From AM-0621 sp964386705 (lineage in GTDB: Bacteria > Planctomycetota > Planctomycetia > Planctomycetales > Planctomycetaceae): 64,000 nucleotides of DNA. The stretch is from positions 10,982-74,981 of the forward strand of contig CAYLTY010000008.1 in assembly GCA_964386705.1 (NCBI GenBank), given 5' to 3'. Position numbers and translations under genes: made by a program. Below the pieces are notes generated by a model, which made no database searches, was not told where the DNA came from, and worked only from the letters and a program-made list of their open reading frames with translations. Below, piece after piece: positions 16,838 to 25,546 of the stretch (the stretch's first letter is position 1; each line of letters begins with the position of its first letter).

Positions 16838-18190
16838 GTGGCTGAAACCACCATCGAATGGACTGCTCAGCATCAGCCTGACGGACGCGTGATTCCAGGT
16901 TTCACGTTCAACCCGTGGATCGGTTGCAGCAAGGTGCACGAGGGCTGTGCCCACTGCTATGCCGAACGGGACTTCGACACACGTCGGCACGTGGCCAAGT
17001 GGGGGCTGCACGGCACTCGCATCGTCACCAGCGAAGCCAATTGGAAGAAGCCCCTCGCCTGGAATCGCAAGGCGGAAGCCGAGGGCGTGCGGTATCGAGT
17101 CTTCTGTTCCAGCCTGGCCGACGTCTTCGAAGACTGGACGGGCAAGATGCTCAGTAGTCGCAAAGTTGAGGACGATTGGAGCGATCACGAAAAGTTCAAC
17201 CCGGTGCTCTGGCATCGCGATGACATCGGGGTTTGCGAAGCTGGCCAAACGACGGTCCACCGCGTTCGAGGCGAGCGGCTGGCCACGATGGCCGACGTGC
17301 GTCGGAAGCTGTTCAAGCTGATCGACGCGACTCCGCACCTGGACTGGCTGCTGCTGACGAAGAGACCGGAGAACGTGCTCCGAATGTGGCCTTGCGAAGC
17401 CGACACCGATGGTGATGGTGATGGCGATTGTGAAGCCTGCTCCAAAGGGCGGACGCTCTGCAAGAAGTTTCGGCACAACGTGTGGCTCGGCACTTCGATC
17501 AGCCTGCAGGCTCATGCGGACAAGCAAATCCCCGAGCTGCTCAGATGCCGCCGCCTCAGCCCGGTGTTGTTCGTGAGCGGTGAACCGCTCCTGGGCGAGA
17601 TCGATATCGGCATGTCGGTGGCCACGTGCGGTTGCTGCGAGCGATGGCCCAGCCGCTGGATCGAACTGCCGCACCGCGTCTCTGGTGACTGGCCGATCGG
17701 GCATGAGACGTTTGCCGAACCGGGCATCTATCGAGCCAACTCGAACGCACACGGAGCCCTGAGCGTCACCGCTACGAACGGCAAACTACTCGGCATCCGC
17801 CCCCATGAAATGCGAGTGCTCCCCGGTCTCGATTGGGTGATTGCAGGCAATGAGTCCGGCCCCAAGGCTCGCCCTGGGCATCCTCATTGGGGTGCGTCGC
17901 TGCTGGACCAATGCCAGACCGCGAACATCCCATTCCTGTGGAAGCAGTGGGGCGAGTGGCTGCCCGTCTCCGAAGCGCCAATGGAAGTGCTGACGCAAGC
18001 CGACAGCTACGCGCAAACCGGAGTCCTGATGTCCGGAAAGTTCGGCGACCAGGTAACGCCCGAAGTCTGCGACGCAGAACAGGACTTGCCGATGCTCTGC
18101 TATCGAGTCGGTAAACAAGCAGCAGGCCGGATGCTCAATGGCGTGGAGTGGAACCAATCCCCAACCCCACACGCAAAGGCGGTGAGCTGA
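16838..18190 (+). CDS. DUF5131 (phage Gp37/Gp68) family protein
   Basis: 450 residues. TTIEWTAQ, FTFNPWIGCSKVHEGCAHCYAE, RVFCSSLADVFEDW, WLLLTKRPENV, NVWLGTSIS and a late PFLWKQWGEW are the conserved blocks of the Gp37/Gp68 family. The GC..CYAE cysteine cluster resembles the iron-sulphur-binding start of radical-SAM-type proteins, so an enzyme is plausible, but activity is not established. Two extra cysteine-rich insertions (CEACSKGRTLCKK and CGCCERW) are present. It overlaps the ASCH gene by one base. Confidence 0.88.
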   Translation: MAETTIEWTAQHQPDGRVIPGFTFNPWIGCSKVHEGCAHCYAERDFDTRRHVAKWGLHGTRIVTSEANWKKPLAWNRKAEAEGVRYRVFCSSLADVFEDWTGKMLSSRKVEDDWSDHEKFNPVLWHRDDIGVCEAGQTTVHRVRGERLATMADVRRKLFKLIDATPHLDWLLLTKRPENVLRMWPCEADTDGDGDGDCEACSKGRTLCKKFRHNVWLGTSISLQAHADKQIPELLRCRRLSPVLFVSGEPLLGEIDIGMSVATCGCCERWPSRWIELPHRVSGDWPIGHETFAEPGIYRANSNAHGALSVTATNGKLLGIRPHEMRVLPGLDWVIAGNESGPKARPGHPHWGASLLDQCQTANIPFLWKQWGEWLPVSEAPMEVLTQADSYAQTGVLMSGKFGDQVTPEVCDAEQDLPMLCYRVGKQAAGRMLNGVEWNQSPTPHAKAVS

Positions 18191-18549
18191 TGGCCGTGCT
18201 CATGTTTAAGGACTTCCTGGCACCGAAGGTGGAAGACGGCTCGAAGCGTCACACGGTCAGGCCGCGACGCAAGCGACCCATCAAGCCAGGCGACTCTCTC
18301 AGCCTGCGACGGTGGGCGGGCAAGGCGTACCGCTCGAAGCAGATCACGTTGCGTGAAGCCGTCTGCAAGGCGGTCAAACCGATTCGCGTCACTGTCAACA
18401 AGCAGCTCTATATCGACGGCCAGCGGGTACCGAGGGCCGACGCAGACAAGTTCGCCAGAGCCGATGGCCTCAGTGCGTTCTGGGAGCTGGCGGATTTTCT
18501 GAGGAAAGAACACGGCCTGCCCTTCGAGGGCGAGGTCATCAGTTGGTGA
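18190..18549 (+). CDS. ASCH-like domain protein
   Basis: 119 residues. Start at the ATG overlapping the upstream stop (TGATG). The opening MLMFKDFLAPKVEDGSKRHTVRP and PGDSLSLRRWAG pattern fits the ASCH/PUA-like fold, thought to bind RNA or modified bases. Coupling to the DUF5131 gene suggests the two act together. Assignment is by pattern only. Confidence 0.65.
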   Translation: MAVLMFKDFLAPKVEDGSKRHTVRPRRKRPIKPGDSLSLRRWAGKAYRSKQITLREAVCKAVKPIRVTVNKQLYIDGQRVPRADADKFARADGLSAFWELADFLRKEHGLPFEGEVISW

Positions 18550-18557
18550 TGGCTCAT

Positions 18558-18580
18558 GCGGAGCCGCGAAGAAAGGAAGT
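18558..18580 (+). repeat. Half copy of host REP-like element, supplies a ribosome-binding site
   Basis: GCGGAGCCGCGAAGAAAGGAAGT matches the chromosomal inverted repeat arm at 54362-54384 in 22 of 23 positions. The GGAAG within it is the ribosome-binding sequence of the next gene. No opposing arm is seen here. Confidence 0.6.
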
Positions 18581-18586
18581 AACAAC

Positions 18587-18871
18587 ATGCGAAAGAAAAC
18601 CGCGACGGTCGATGCGCCCAGCACGGCGCATTGGATGACTGCAATGCTTAACCGAGTGAACTACGCGCTCACGTCGCCAGACCTGTGCCAGGCGATCCAG
18701 AGCATCGCCCCAAACGAACGAGCGAAGTTGATTGAAGCTGCGGCGGAGCTTCAGCGGCTGATGCAGCCCATCGCGCAGCAAGCCTCCGAGCATGCTGCTC
18801 GGGAAATGGTCACAGATGGCGTTCAACGTCCGAAGTGCGGCTGCCGCCACGACGGCGACTACGAGGAATAA
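18587..18871 (+). CDS. Hypothetical early protein
   Basis: 94 residues, mainly helical, ending in a short Cys/His cluster (RPKCGCRHDGDYEE) that could bind a metal. Good GGAAG ribosome-binding sequence. Not recognised. Confidence 0.65.
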   Translation: MRKKTATVDAPSTAHWMTAMLNRVNYALTSPDLCQAIQSIAPNERAKLIEAAAELQRLMQPIAQQASEHAAREMVTDGVQRPKCGCRHDGDYEE

Positions 18872-18939
18872 CCCCACGGGCCGGATGGCCTGTGAACTCA
18901 TCCACGGATTCGACGCGTGGGCGTCGATTGGAAAACAGC

Positions 18940-20229
18940 ATGGCTGCACAACAACTGGATTTATTTGCGAAGGCCGAAGAGGCGTATCAGAAGTCGATGC
19001 GGGACCGTAGGGCTCTTGAGCATCATTTGGGGCAGCTCGATTTGCACCCGCGTCACATCCGCGTGTTGATGGCGATTCAAAAGGAAGGCCAGCGGTTCGA
19101 TGGCATTCATCCGCAGCTCGGTCGCGTCGTCGGCTCGGCATGGGTCGCGAGTCAGACGCAGATCGGCAAGGCGGCGGGCTGCATTCGTACGACCGCAAAC
19201 CAGGTCTTGAGCGACCTCGAAAACATCGGCTTCCTGTGGACCAAGGTGATGACGGCCAGGGAGACCGGCCTTAAACGCGACATGAAGGGTTACGTGGTGC
19301 TGTGGTTCAACGTGTGGAACGCCGAGCCCGTGGCTCGACCGACGCCGGTCAATGCTCTCATTGAGTACGCGTTGACCTGCAACGCACTCCCCGACGTGTC
19401 GTCTGACCTGTGTTCCAACCTGTCGTCTCACGTGTCGTCTGACCTGTCGGCATACGTGTCTTCCGACGTGTCGTCCTACACGTGTCACGATCCACGTACA
19501 AAACCCGTGTCACGTTCACGTGTCACGGGCTTTAGAAATTTGCCTTGGAAGGCAGACGCAAAGCAGTTGCGGGACTCAGTGCGATCCGATGGGCAGTTCG
19601 TCGGTTTGCTGTGGTCCGAGGCGGTGAAGCTGAGTTGGATCGTTGAGACCGAAGCGAACCGTCAGGCGTTCTTCGGAGCGGCCTACGAAGCCGCACACGC
19701 CCCGCCACGTGACGATGGCCAACCAGCCAATGCGATGGCCATTCTCAGCTCTCGCGTGAAGCGGAAGCACCTAGGGGGTGAATGGGCCAACAAGGCCGAT
19801 GCCGAGGAATGGGCACGGAAGACGATCAAGCTCCTGGTGCACGGCCCCGACTACGAACGGACCTCGGACCTCGACAACGACGGCGAAGCTGAAGCCCGCT
19901 CAGTCGTTGACCAGATCGAGGCATTGCAGGAGCAGAGGTATTCGGCGGCGAAGGTTGCCGCTCAAGCACCATCTGGACCGAAGACGGATTGGAAGGCGTT
20001 GCGAGCTCAGTACGGGCCGCTGATCGATGCCGCGTCGCTGGATGAGCTGCTGGCGTTGGACCTTCCCGAAACGGCTCGGAAGCAACTTTGCCGACCGAAT
20101 GGCGAAGACGCGGACGGCCGGCGCAGCGAACTGATTCGACCAACGCTGCTGCTGGCGTTTCAGCAGCGCGAACAACAGGCGGCAACGCCTGATTCAGAAC
20201 CCTCAGAGTTGGAGAACGTGACAACGTGA
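18940..20229 (+). CDS. Winged-helix protein, candidate replication initiator
   Basis: 429 residues from ATG 18940. The N-terminal 120 residues look like a DNA-binding winged helix (PRHIRVLMAIQKEG, VASQTQIGKAAGCIRTTANQVLSDLENIGF). A Ser/Val/Asp repeat region (about 150-200) is encoded by 12-bp tandem repeats. The C-terminal half is helical with a charged tail. A DNA-binding protein whose own gene holds iteron-like repeats is the arrangement of phage and plasmid initiators such as lambda O, hence the proposal. No helicase or primase motif is visible. Confidence 0.55.
   Translation: MAAQQLDLFAKAEEAYQKSMRDRRALEHHLGQLDLHPRHIRVLMAIQKEGQRFDGIHPQLGRVVGSAWVASQTQIGKAAGCIRTTANQVLSDLENIGFLWTKVMTARETGLKRDMKGYVVLWFNVWNAEPVARPTPVNALIEYALTCNALPDVSSDLCSNLSSHVSSDLSAYVSSDVSSYTCHDPRTKPVSRSRVTGFRNLPWKADAKQLRDSVRSDGQFVGLLWSEAVKLSWIVETEANRQAFFGAAYEAAHAPPRDDGQPANAMAILSSRVKRKHLGGEWANKADAEEWARKTIKLLVHGPDYERTSDLDNDGEAEARSVVDQIEALQEQRYSAAKVAAQAPSGPKTDWKALRAQYGPLIDAASLDELLALDLPETARKQLCRPNGEDADGRRSELIRPTLLLAFQQREQQAATPDSEPSELENVTT
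19394..19533 (+). repeat. 12-bp iteron-like tandem array, candidate replication origin
   Basis: Seven adjacent 12-bp units from 19394 to 19477 (ACGTGTCGTCTG, ACCTGTGTTCCA, ACCTGTCGTCTC, ACGTGTCGTCTG, ACCTGTCGGCAT, ACGTGTCTTCCG, ACGTGTCGTCCT) are followed by three CGTGTCACG copies up to about 19530, and then by an A+T-richer stretch (TTTAGAAATTTG). All lie inside the candidate initiator gene. Confidence 0.6.
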
Positions 20230-20477
20230 GAACTGCACTTCTCGTGAAAGACGCCCCGCAAGAGCCGAAGACGCCAGCCGAATGGCAGGACGCGGTTGAC
20301 CAGGCTTACTTCTGGACGCTGCTGGATTCGGCAAGGGCTTACGGTCTGGTGAAAGGTGGCCCAAAGGTCAACCTCGACCGCTGTGAAGAGGTCCTCGCGC
20401 GTGGTCGCGAGATGGGCATCGAGCCGACTCCCGATTGCGTGGAACGCATCGTCGCGAAAGGTCAGGCCGAACAATGA
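20226..20477 (+). CDS. Hypothetical early protein
   Basis: 83 residues, GTG start overlapping the previous stop (GTGA). Helical, with a pattern resembling small phage proteins that carry a catalytic-free helix bundle. Not recognised. Confidence 0.6.
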   Translation: MRTALLVKDAPQEPKTPAEWQDAVDQAYFWTLLDSARAYGLVKGGPKVNLDRCEEVLARGREMGIEPTPDCVERIVAKGQAEQ

Positions 20478-20764
20478 AGGCTAAACGAAAGACAGCTGCT
20501 CAACGCCAAGCTGAAGAGAGGGCCGCTCTGCGGCAACGGATCTGTGACATCGGACTGGGAGCCACCTACGGCGAAGCAGATTCCGAGGACTACTTCTTCG
20601 GTGCCGAAGAGTTGGAGCGGTTTGTCACCGCGCTCAAGCGAACTTTCAGCAGCGGCTACAGCAACCGCGACGAGGACCCGCGCTTCATGTCGCACAACAT
20701 CGGCAGCTTTGGAACGATCGATAAGGCGACCGACTTCCTCTTCGAGGATGGAGTGCGAGCGTGA
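20474..20764 (+). CDS. Hypothetical early protein
   Basis: 96 residues from ATG 20474, overlapping the previous stop. Basic N-terminus (MKAKRKTAAQRQAEER) then an acidic aromatic segment. Not recognised. Confidence 0.6.
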   Translation: MKAKRKTAAQRQAEERAALRQRICDIGLGATYGEADSEDYFFGAEELERFVTALKRTFSSGYSNRDEDPRFMSHNIGSFGTIDKATDFLFEDGVRA

Positions 20765-21015
20765 AGTGGGCACGTGGGATCGATACGGCGCTGGCGTTCG
20801 TAGCCTGTCCTGGCTGCAGGGTGAGGAACCCCGTCAGACCCGACGCTCAAGGCGAGGTCGATGACTCGTGCTGGAAGTGCGGTTGCGCTCTGAAGCTCCG
20901 GCTCAATGGGTGGGACGGCTACCCAACTCTGAAGCCATTGCCACCGCTGAAGGGGGCTTTGCCAAAGTTCGATCCATGTGGTGTTGATGGACCTGGTAAC
21001 TCGAAAGGAACGTGA
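20761..21015 (+). CDS. Small zinc-ribbon-like protein
   Basis: 84 residues, GTG start in a GTGA overlap. CPGC and CWKCGC are spaced like a zinc ribbon, followed by a basic linker and a Pro-rich end. Not assigned. Confidence 0.6.
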   Translation: MKWARGIDTALAFVACPGCRVRNPVRPDAQGEVDDSCWKCGCALKLRLNGWDGYPTLKPLPPLKGALPKFDPCGVDGPGNSKGT

Positions 21016-21509
21016 TGCGGAGATTCTTCGCGAATACAGACTTGGATCACGCTGTCGCTGAGCAGTTCTTTGGCTGGAAGTGGATGGCGTACTACGGGCG
21101 ACCCACTCACGACAACGCTGGCTATCCACGCGAGTGCATGGTGCGAGAGTTCTTGTCACCGGCGGCAACCAACTCAGAAGGCTGGGTCCGTTACCTGGCT
21201 GAGAATCAGGGCCGCGAAGCCGATGGCAGCGAGCCGCTGGCTTACTGTTACTCATCCGCCAACGGACCAGCACGCGTGCCAGCGTATTCCGCTGACTTCA
21301 ATGCGGTGCATGAGATGGAGACCGAGCTGCGAACGCTCAACGCGTGGGATCTGTATCGCCTGCAGTTGTGGGTTCAGATTCAGACCGGCGGATCAGGCTT
21401 GAAGATCAACGAAGCTTTGCTGGCAGCGGCAGAGTGCGAAGCACGCTGCGTCGCCGCCCTGGCAGTGGTCGGTAGCAAGTTCGTCACGCCACATGAGGCC
21501 GCGAAGTGA
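21015..21509 (+). CDS. Phage ABA-sandwich domain protein
   Basis: 164 residues. DLDHAVAEQFFGWKWM near the start, YSADFNAVHEMETELR in the middle and AAAECEARCVAALAVV near the end match the layout of the phage ABA-sandwich domain family, of unknown role and common in early regions of temperate phages. ATG at 21015 overlaps the previous stop; a GTG directly upstream is also possible. Confidence 0.65.
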   Translation: MRRFFANTDLDHAVAEQFFGWKWMAYYGRPTHDNAGYPRECMVREFLSPAATNSEGWVRYLAENQGREADGSEPLAYCYSSANGPARVPAYSADFNAVHEMETELRTLNAWDLYRLQLWVQIQTGGSGLKINEALLAAAECEARCVAALAVVGSKFVTPHEAAK

Positions 21510-23845
21510 GCCAGGATGGTTACCTCGGATCGAAGGCCAATCCGGCGGTGTGGAAGCGGATCGCGTTTGAGTGTCCGCCGCATGAGCTGCTCGTCAGTCC
21601 GTTTGCTGGGCATTGTGGGCTCACTCGGTTGATGGAAGCAGCGCCGACGCGCGTGGTCGTCGATCAAGATCCCGAGGTTATCGACTGGTGGCTTGCCAAA
21701 GAGCCTGGTGTGATTCCGCTGCGGGCGGATTCGCTGCTGTGGTTGGAAGAAGTCGCTCTCAACGTGATGCACGATCTGGCCACGCAGCTGCTGCAGGCCG
21801 ATCCTACGCTCAGAACTCGCGACGTCGTGCAGCTACTGAAGATGGACGTCACCGGCCTGCGGTCTGATGGCCGGTGCCTGGTACAGTTCGATGGCAAGCC
21901 GCTGCAATGTGTACCAGCCACAGCGCTGACGCTCGATGAGCTGCTGGGATTTCTCATCACCGACCTGCGGCCGTTGTCGTCAGCTTTGACGCCCACACCT
22001 CGAGGTGTGAGTGGTCGACGGGAATGGCTGGCGTCGACTGGCGTCGGTTGTGACGACTCCACCAGGTGGAAGCTGCCTACGCGTTGGGATTGGGCGTACT
22101 GGGCACGTCGCCTGCTGGTGTATCTCGACCCGCCTTACGTGAAGAGCACTCGAACCGATCCGGGTTCGGTGTACCGTTTCGACTTCGACGACAGTCATCA
22201 CGTGCGACTGATCCGCGCCCTGGGCTGGTTGCCCTGTGCTGTGATTCTGAGCGGTTACGACTCCGAGCTGTATCGCGCGATGTTGTCGCATTGGCGGTTG
22301 GTCCAATTCAACGCGATGACTCGACGCGGTGTCCGCACCGAGTGCTTGTATTGCAACCACGCTCAGCCAGAGATCGCCCATGACGCTCGCCTGACGGCCA
22401 ACAACAAACGCGACCGCCAGACCGTGAGTCGACGTCGGCAAAGACTGGCGGACAAAGTGCTCAAGATGGGCACCGCCGATCTGCAGTACCTCGCCCAGCT
22501 GGTGGCAGCTCGTATCGATCGACCGCAGCCACTTCTGACGACTCTCGAGCCGTCGGCATCGCAGCCACTTTTGACGACTGCCGCGGCGGTCGTCGGTTCT
22601 GACTGCGGAGTACTCGGAAGTGTGAATCTGCGATCGCCAAACGCGACCTCTCGAGATCCCGCAGCCGGATCTGACTCCGAGCCCCGGGCACCTCGAGTCG
22701 TCGCAGTCGAAGCTGACGCCCAGGACCCGGGAACTGTGAGCATGCCAGGGCGAATCGTGATTCCGCCGGCTGAATATTCCGGGGCTGGTTTGGGACAAAA
22801 CGCAGCTTTCGTGAATCAAAAGGCCGTTTTCGTGAATAATCCGGGCACCGTGTGGGGCCCGTCGGACATTTCCGACGACCCGGTACCGGGAACCGTGAGC
22901 GTCCGCGGCGTGAATTCTCGAGCGCGATCTGACGAGGTTTCGGAATCCGCTGTGATTTCGCAGCGTGAATTGCCGGCAGTCAGCGTGAAGCGGCAGCCGG
23001 AAGTAAGTGTGACGGGCCCCGCGTCGTTTTCTGGTGTGAGCGAGCTCGCGGTGGGGCAGGTGCTTTCGCTGTTCCCTGGGATCGGCCTGCTGGACATGGC
23101 GTTTGAGTCGCTCGGCTTCAGCGTGGTGCGCGGTCCTGACCTGATTTGGGGCGGCGACATTCGGCAGTTCGATGCGACGCCATTACGCGGCAAGATCTGG
23201 GGCGTCGTCGGTGGCCCGCCGTGCCAGGATTTTTCGAAGGCACGCATGATCGCTCCGACCGGCAACGGCGAAGAGATGATCGACCAATACAAACGCGTCA
23301 TCCGCGAGTGTGAGCCTGCCTGGTGGTTGGCCGAGAACGTGCCCTGCGTGCCTGACATCCAGCTCGATGGCTACAGCTGGCAACGCGTGCCCGTCGATCT
23401 GGAGTGGTTCGCTCCCGTGAGACGACGGCGGCACATTCAGTTCGGCTCGAGAGTTGAGACCTATCTGGATCTGCGACCGCCGCAGCCGTTGCCCACGTGG
23501 CGGAAGGTGCATGATTGCGTGGTCGCGAGCCGTCGAGGTGGCATCGGCTGGAAGAAGAAGCGCGAGCTGATGGGCTTGCCGAAGACGTGGGACGTTCCGG
23601 CCCTGCTGCGAGACGAACTCAGCAAAGCCCTGGGCAACGGTGTCCCGCTCCCGATGGGCAAGTTCCTCGCGGCTGCCGTGGCGGACGCTTTTGGCGTCTT
23701 CGGCCGAAGTGTGAATCTCCGGACTGAACGACGCTGTGCCTGCCCCTGCAAACGCCCGCTGAGCGGCAAGCAACATCACTTCGAAACCAACTGCCGCAAG
23801 ATCGCCGAAACCCGGCGGAAGCGTGAACCAACTGAAGCCCCCTAA
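21506..23845 (+). CDS. Fused adenine-N6 (D12 class) and cytosine-C5 DNA methyltransferase
   Basis: 779 residues, GTG start in a GTGA overlap. Residues 1-310 are a D12-class adenine methyltransferase: YLGSK at 6-10, VSPFAGHCG as the AdoMet motif, and the catalytic YLDPPY at 206-211. Residues about 340-515 are a low-complexity linker rich in V-N/S pairs and dispersed repeats. Residues 517-740 are a C5 methyltransferase: FPGIGLLDMAFE at 523, catalytic GGPPCQ with C573, ENVP at 610-613, RRRRHIQFG, and ALGNGVPLPMGKFLAAAV. The end has a CACPCK...HHFETNC cluster. No restriction partner is seen, so self-protection of phage DNA is the likely role. The short C5 target region makes specificity unpredictable. 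Confidence 0.9.
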   Translation: MSQDGYLGSKANPAVWKRIAFECPPHELLVSPFAGHCGLTRLMEAAPTRVVVDQDPEVIDWWLAKEPGVIPLRADSLLWLEEVALNVMHDLATQLLQADPTLRTRDVVQLLKMDVTGLRSDGRCLVQFDGKPLQCVPATALTLDELLGFLITDLRPLSSALTPTPRGVSGRREWLASTGVGCDDSTRWKLPTRWDWAYWARRLLVYLDPPYVKSTRTDPGSVYRFDFDDSHHVRLIRALGWLPCAVILSGYDSELYRAMLSHWRLVQFNAMTRRGVRTECLYCNHAQPEIAHDARLTANNKRDRQTVSRRRQRLADKVLKMGTADLQYLAQLVAARIDRPQPLLTTLEPSASQPLLTTAAAVVGSDCGVLGSVNLRSPNATSRDPAAGSDSEPRAPRVVAVEADAQDPGTVSMPGRIVIPPAEYSGAGLGQNAAFVNQKAVFVNNPGTVWGPSDISDDPVPGTVSVRGVNSRARSDEVSESAVISQRELPAVSVKRQPEVSVTGPASFSGVSELAVGQVLSLFPGIGLLDMAFESLGFSVVRGPDLIWGGDIRQFDATPLRGKIWGVVGGPPCQDFSKARMIAPTGNGEEMIDQYKRVIRECEPAWWLAENVPCVPDIQLDGYSWQRVPVDLEWFAPVRRRRHIQFGSRVETYLDLRPPQPLPTWRKVHDCVVASRRGGIGWKKKRELMGLPKTWDVPALLRDELSKALGNGVPLPMGKFLAAAVADAFGVFGRSVNLRTERRCACPCKRPLSGKQHHFETNCRKIAETRRKREPTEAP

Positions 23846-23897
23846 GGACGGCAGTGATTTAGCGGTGTTAGATCCAGCAGACTGGCCACTGCTACGA

Positions 23898-24176
23898 TCA
23901 GCGCCGTTGGAGTTGCTCCAGGTGCTGTTCGAGTACCGCCAGTATCTCGTCTGGAGTCGCTTCAACGAACAGTTGCATGTCCATATAGAACACTCGCATG
24001 CCGTTCGTTTTGATCGCCGCACACCTTTGATTGTTCTCAAATTCGACGCTGCAAAACCGCGCGTCCAAACCACGGTCATGAAGCCGCGCCGCGATCTCGC
24101 CTTCGACCTCGTAAAACTTGGCTTCTTCAGCACCTGTCATTCCGACCGGGAGCATCATCGACGTCTGGGCTGACAT
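23898..24176 (-). CDS. Hypothetical protein, leftward single gene
   Basis: 92 residues. The start at 24176 is supported by AAGGAG seven bases upstream. Predicted mixed alpha/beta with YEVEGEIAARLHDRGLDARFCSVEFENNQ and a helical end. It is convergent to the methyltransferase gene and lies alone. Not recognised. Confidence 0.65.
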   Translation of the reverse strand: MSAQTSMMLPVGMTGAEEAKFYEVEGEIAARLHDRGLDARFCSVEFENNQRCAAIKTNGMRVFYMDMQLFVEATPDEILAVLEQHLEQLQRR

Positions 24177-24476
24177 GTTTAACTCCTTAGAAAAGTGAAA
24201 CTTCGCGATCACGCAACCTCATCGAAGGAACGGTCGCAACTTGCCGAGAAATCATCAACCTTTTAGTGCTCATCGCGCTTAGCCATAGCATCCTTTCCGA
24301 TCGAATTAGGCCGATAATTGATGGGCGATCTTACTCGGCTCCGAGCCTGGCGGGAACTGGTAGCCAGTTCTGACGACCGCCCCTGGGCATGCATCTCAAG
24401 CCGCTGGCACTAAATGTCGATAAGACGCTCAAAGTTGTAGTTTGTGCACTCACCAAACTATTCGGGAGCGGGCGTC
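24177..24476. other. Non-coding divergent gap
   Basis: 300 bases between divergent genes. It holds a hairpin GAACTGG/CCAGTTC near 24355-24371 that overlaps a copy of the dispersed inverted repeat (GCCAGTTCTGACGACC), a short GGCTCCGAGCC palindrome, and GTTTG/CAAAC arms near 24440-24460. Promoters for both neighbours are expected here, but no convincing -10/-35 pair was found. Confidence 0.5.
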
Positions 24477-25172
24477 ATGCGGTTCATCTTTCAGCAGGAA
24501 ATGCACGCGTATCCGGACGAGAACGAGTATCGGCTGATTCGGCCTGGCGTCGTTGAAGTACACGTCTGGAAAGAGCTGCCGAGAGATGAGCAGGGCGAGG
24601 AGATCCTGCCGTCCGACAACGAGGAAATGGACGTGCTGGGGGCGAGAATCGCCTTGGACTTTCTGGATGTTGACCGCGTGCTTCATCTAGGGCTTGACCT
24701 CTTCGATGTGTGCGATGAGGACTCAAACCCGTGGGCTTGGCTCCATGACGCGCTGTTTGATGGGAAGGGTGAATTGCTCGATGGTGCCCTGATCGAGTCC
24801 CGCTGCAGCGAGTTGGCCCTCATTTACAAGGCGTGCTTTCATCCGGGCTTGAACGACTGGAGGGACTACATCATCTCCAGCATCACCGATCTGATGCCGT
24901 ACTCGACGGTGCTGGCCACCTACCCTGATATCTCCCCAACCCCGCCCCTGGATCTGGAGAGACTTGGGTTTCATGCTACGAAGCGGTCCGAACTCGTCGT
25001 TCGCGAAGGGACTTTGAAGCATCCCTACAGCCACCTCGACGAACCCCGGAATCCGCACGACGTGAGACTGCCAGCCGACGCCACCGAGTTCGTGAAGAAC
25101 CTGTGGGTGGGTGCTGCCTGCCAAGGCCGTGGTCCCACCCATCTCAAGCTAGTAGGGCTGGATGACGACTAA
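24477..25172 (+). CDS. Hypothetical acidic protein, possible moron
   Basis: 231 residues from ATG 24477 (GGGAG upstream). Strongly acidic, single domain by appearance, with RPGVVEVHVWKELP and ITDLMPYSTVLATYPDISP. It lies between early and late gene blocks and is convergent to the late operon. Position between blocks is typical of phage cargo genes. Not recognised. Confidence 0.65.
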   Translation: MRFIFQQEMHAYPDENEYRLIRPGVVEVHVWKELPRDEQGEEILPSDNEEMDVLGARIALDFLDVDRVLHLGLDLFDVCDEDSNPWAWLHDALFDGKGELLDGALIESRCSELALIYKACFHPGLNDWRDYIISSITDLMPYSTVLATYPDISPTPPLDLERLGFHATKRSELVVREGTLKHPYSHLDEPRNPHDVRLPADATEFVKNLWVGAACQGRGPTHLKLVGLDDD

Positions 25173-25186
25173 GCGGCAGATGCTGG

Positions 25187-25546
25187 TCAGAACGTGCCGC
25201 GTGTGTGATGCGGGCAGTTGCTGCAGAAGGTCGCGGGGGCTTGAGGACGGCGCTGGTCGGCACAGTCGACGGTGAGCAGCTCGCAACGATAAATGGGCAG
25301 CATCACGATCGCGGGGCAGGTGCAGGGTTCCTCGCGGTGTGAATCGACGGCTCGATGTTCACACCGGAAGTCGTTCGCGTGACGCAGCTCCGCCCGACGC
25401 TCGGCTGCGCTTATCGCTTTATCGGAAGGCGATAATTCAGATACGCGCGAGTGCATGGGGCAACGCTCCGGCGGCAGCCCCGTCGCGTGGCAGCGGCCTG
25501 CGACCAGGTGGCAGGCGTCTTCAGCGATCGGAGCGGCGGGCTTCAT
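25187..25546 (-). CDS. Cys/His-rich hypothetical protein, last gene of late operon
   Basis: 119 residues from ATG 25546, which overlaps the stop of the gene before it (ATGA). About a dozen cysteines in pairs (CEHRAVDSHREEPCTC, CSNCPHH) suggest zinc binding. Codes the end of the leftward late transcript. Not recognised. Confidence 0.6.
   Translation of the reverse strand: MKPAAPIAEDACHLVAGRCHATGLPPERCPMHSRVSELSPSDKAISAAERRAELRHANDFRCEHRAVDSHREEPCTCPAIVMLPIYRCELLTVDCADQRRPQAPATFCSNCPHHTRGTF

Noticed and set aside
23823..24173. Rightward frame opposite the 23898-24176 gene
   Set aside because: The leftward gene has a strong AAGGAG ribosome-binding sequence and better protein character.
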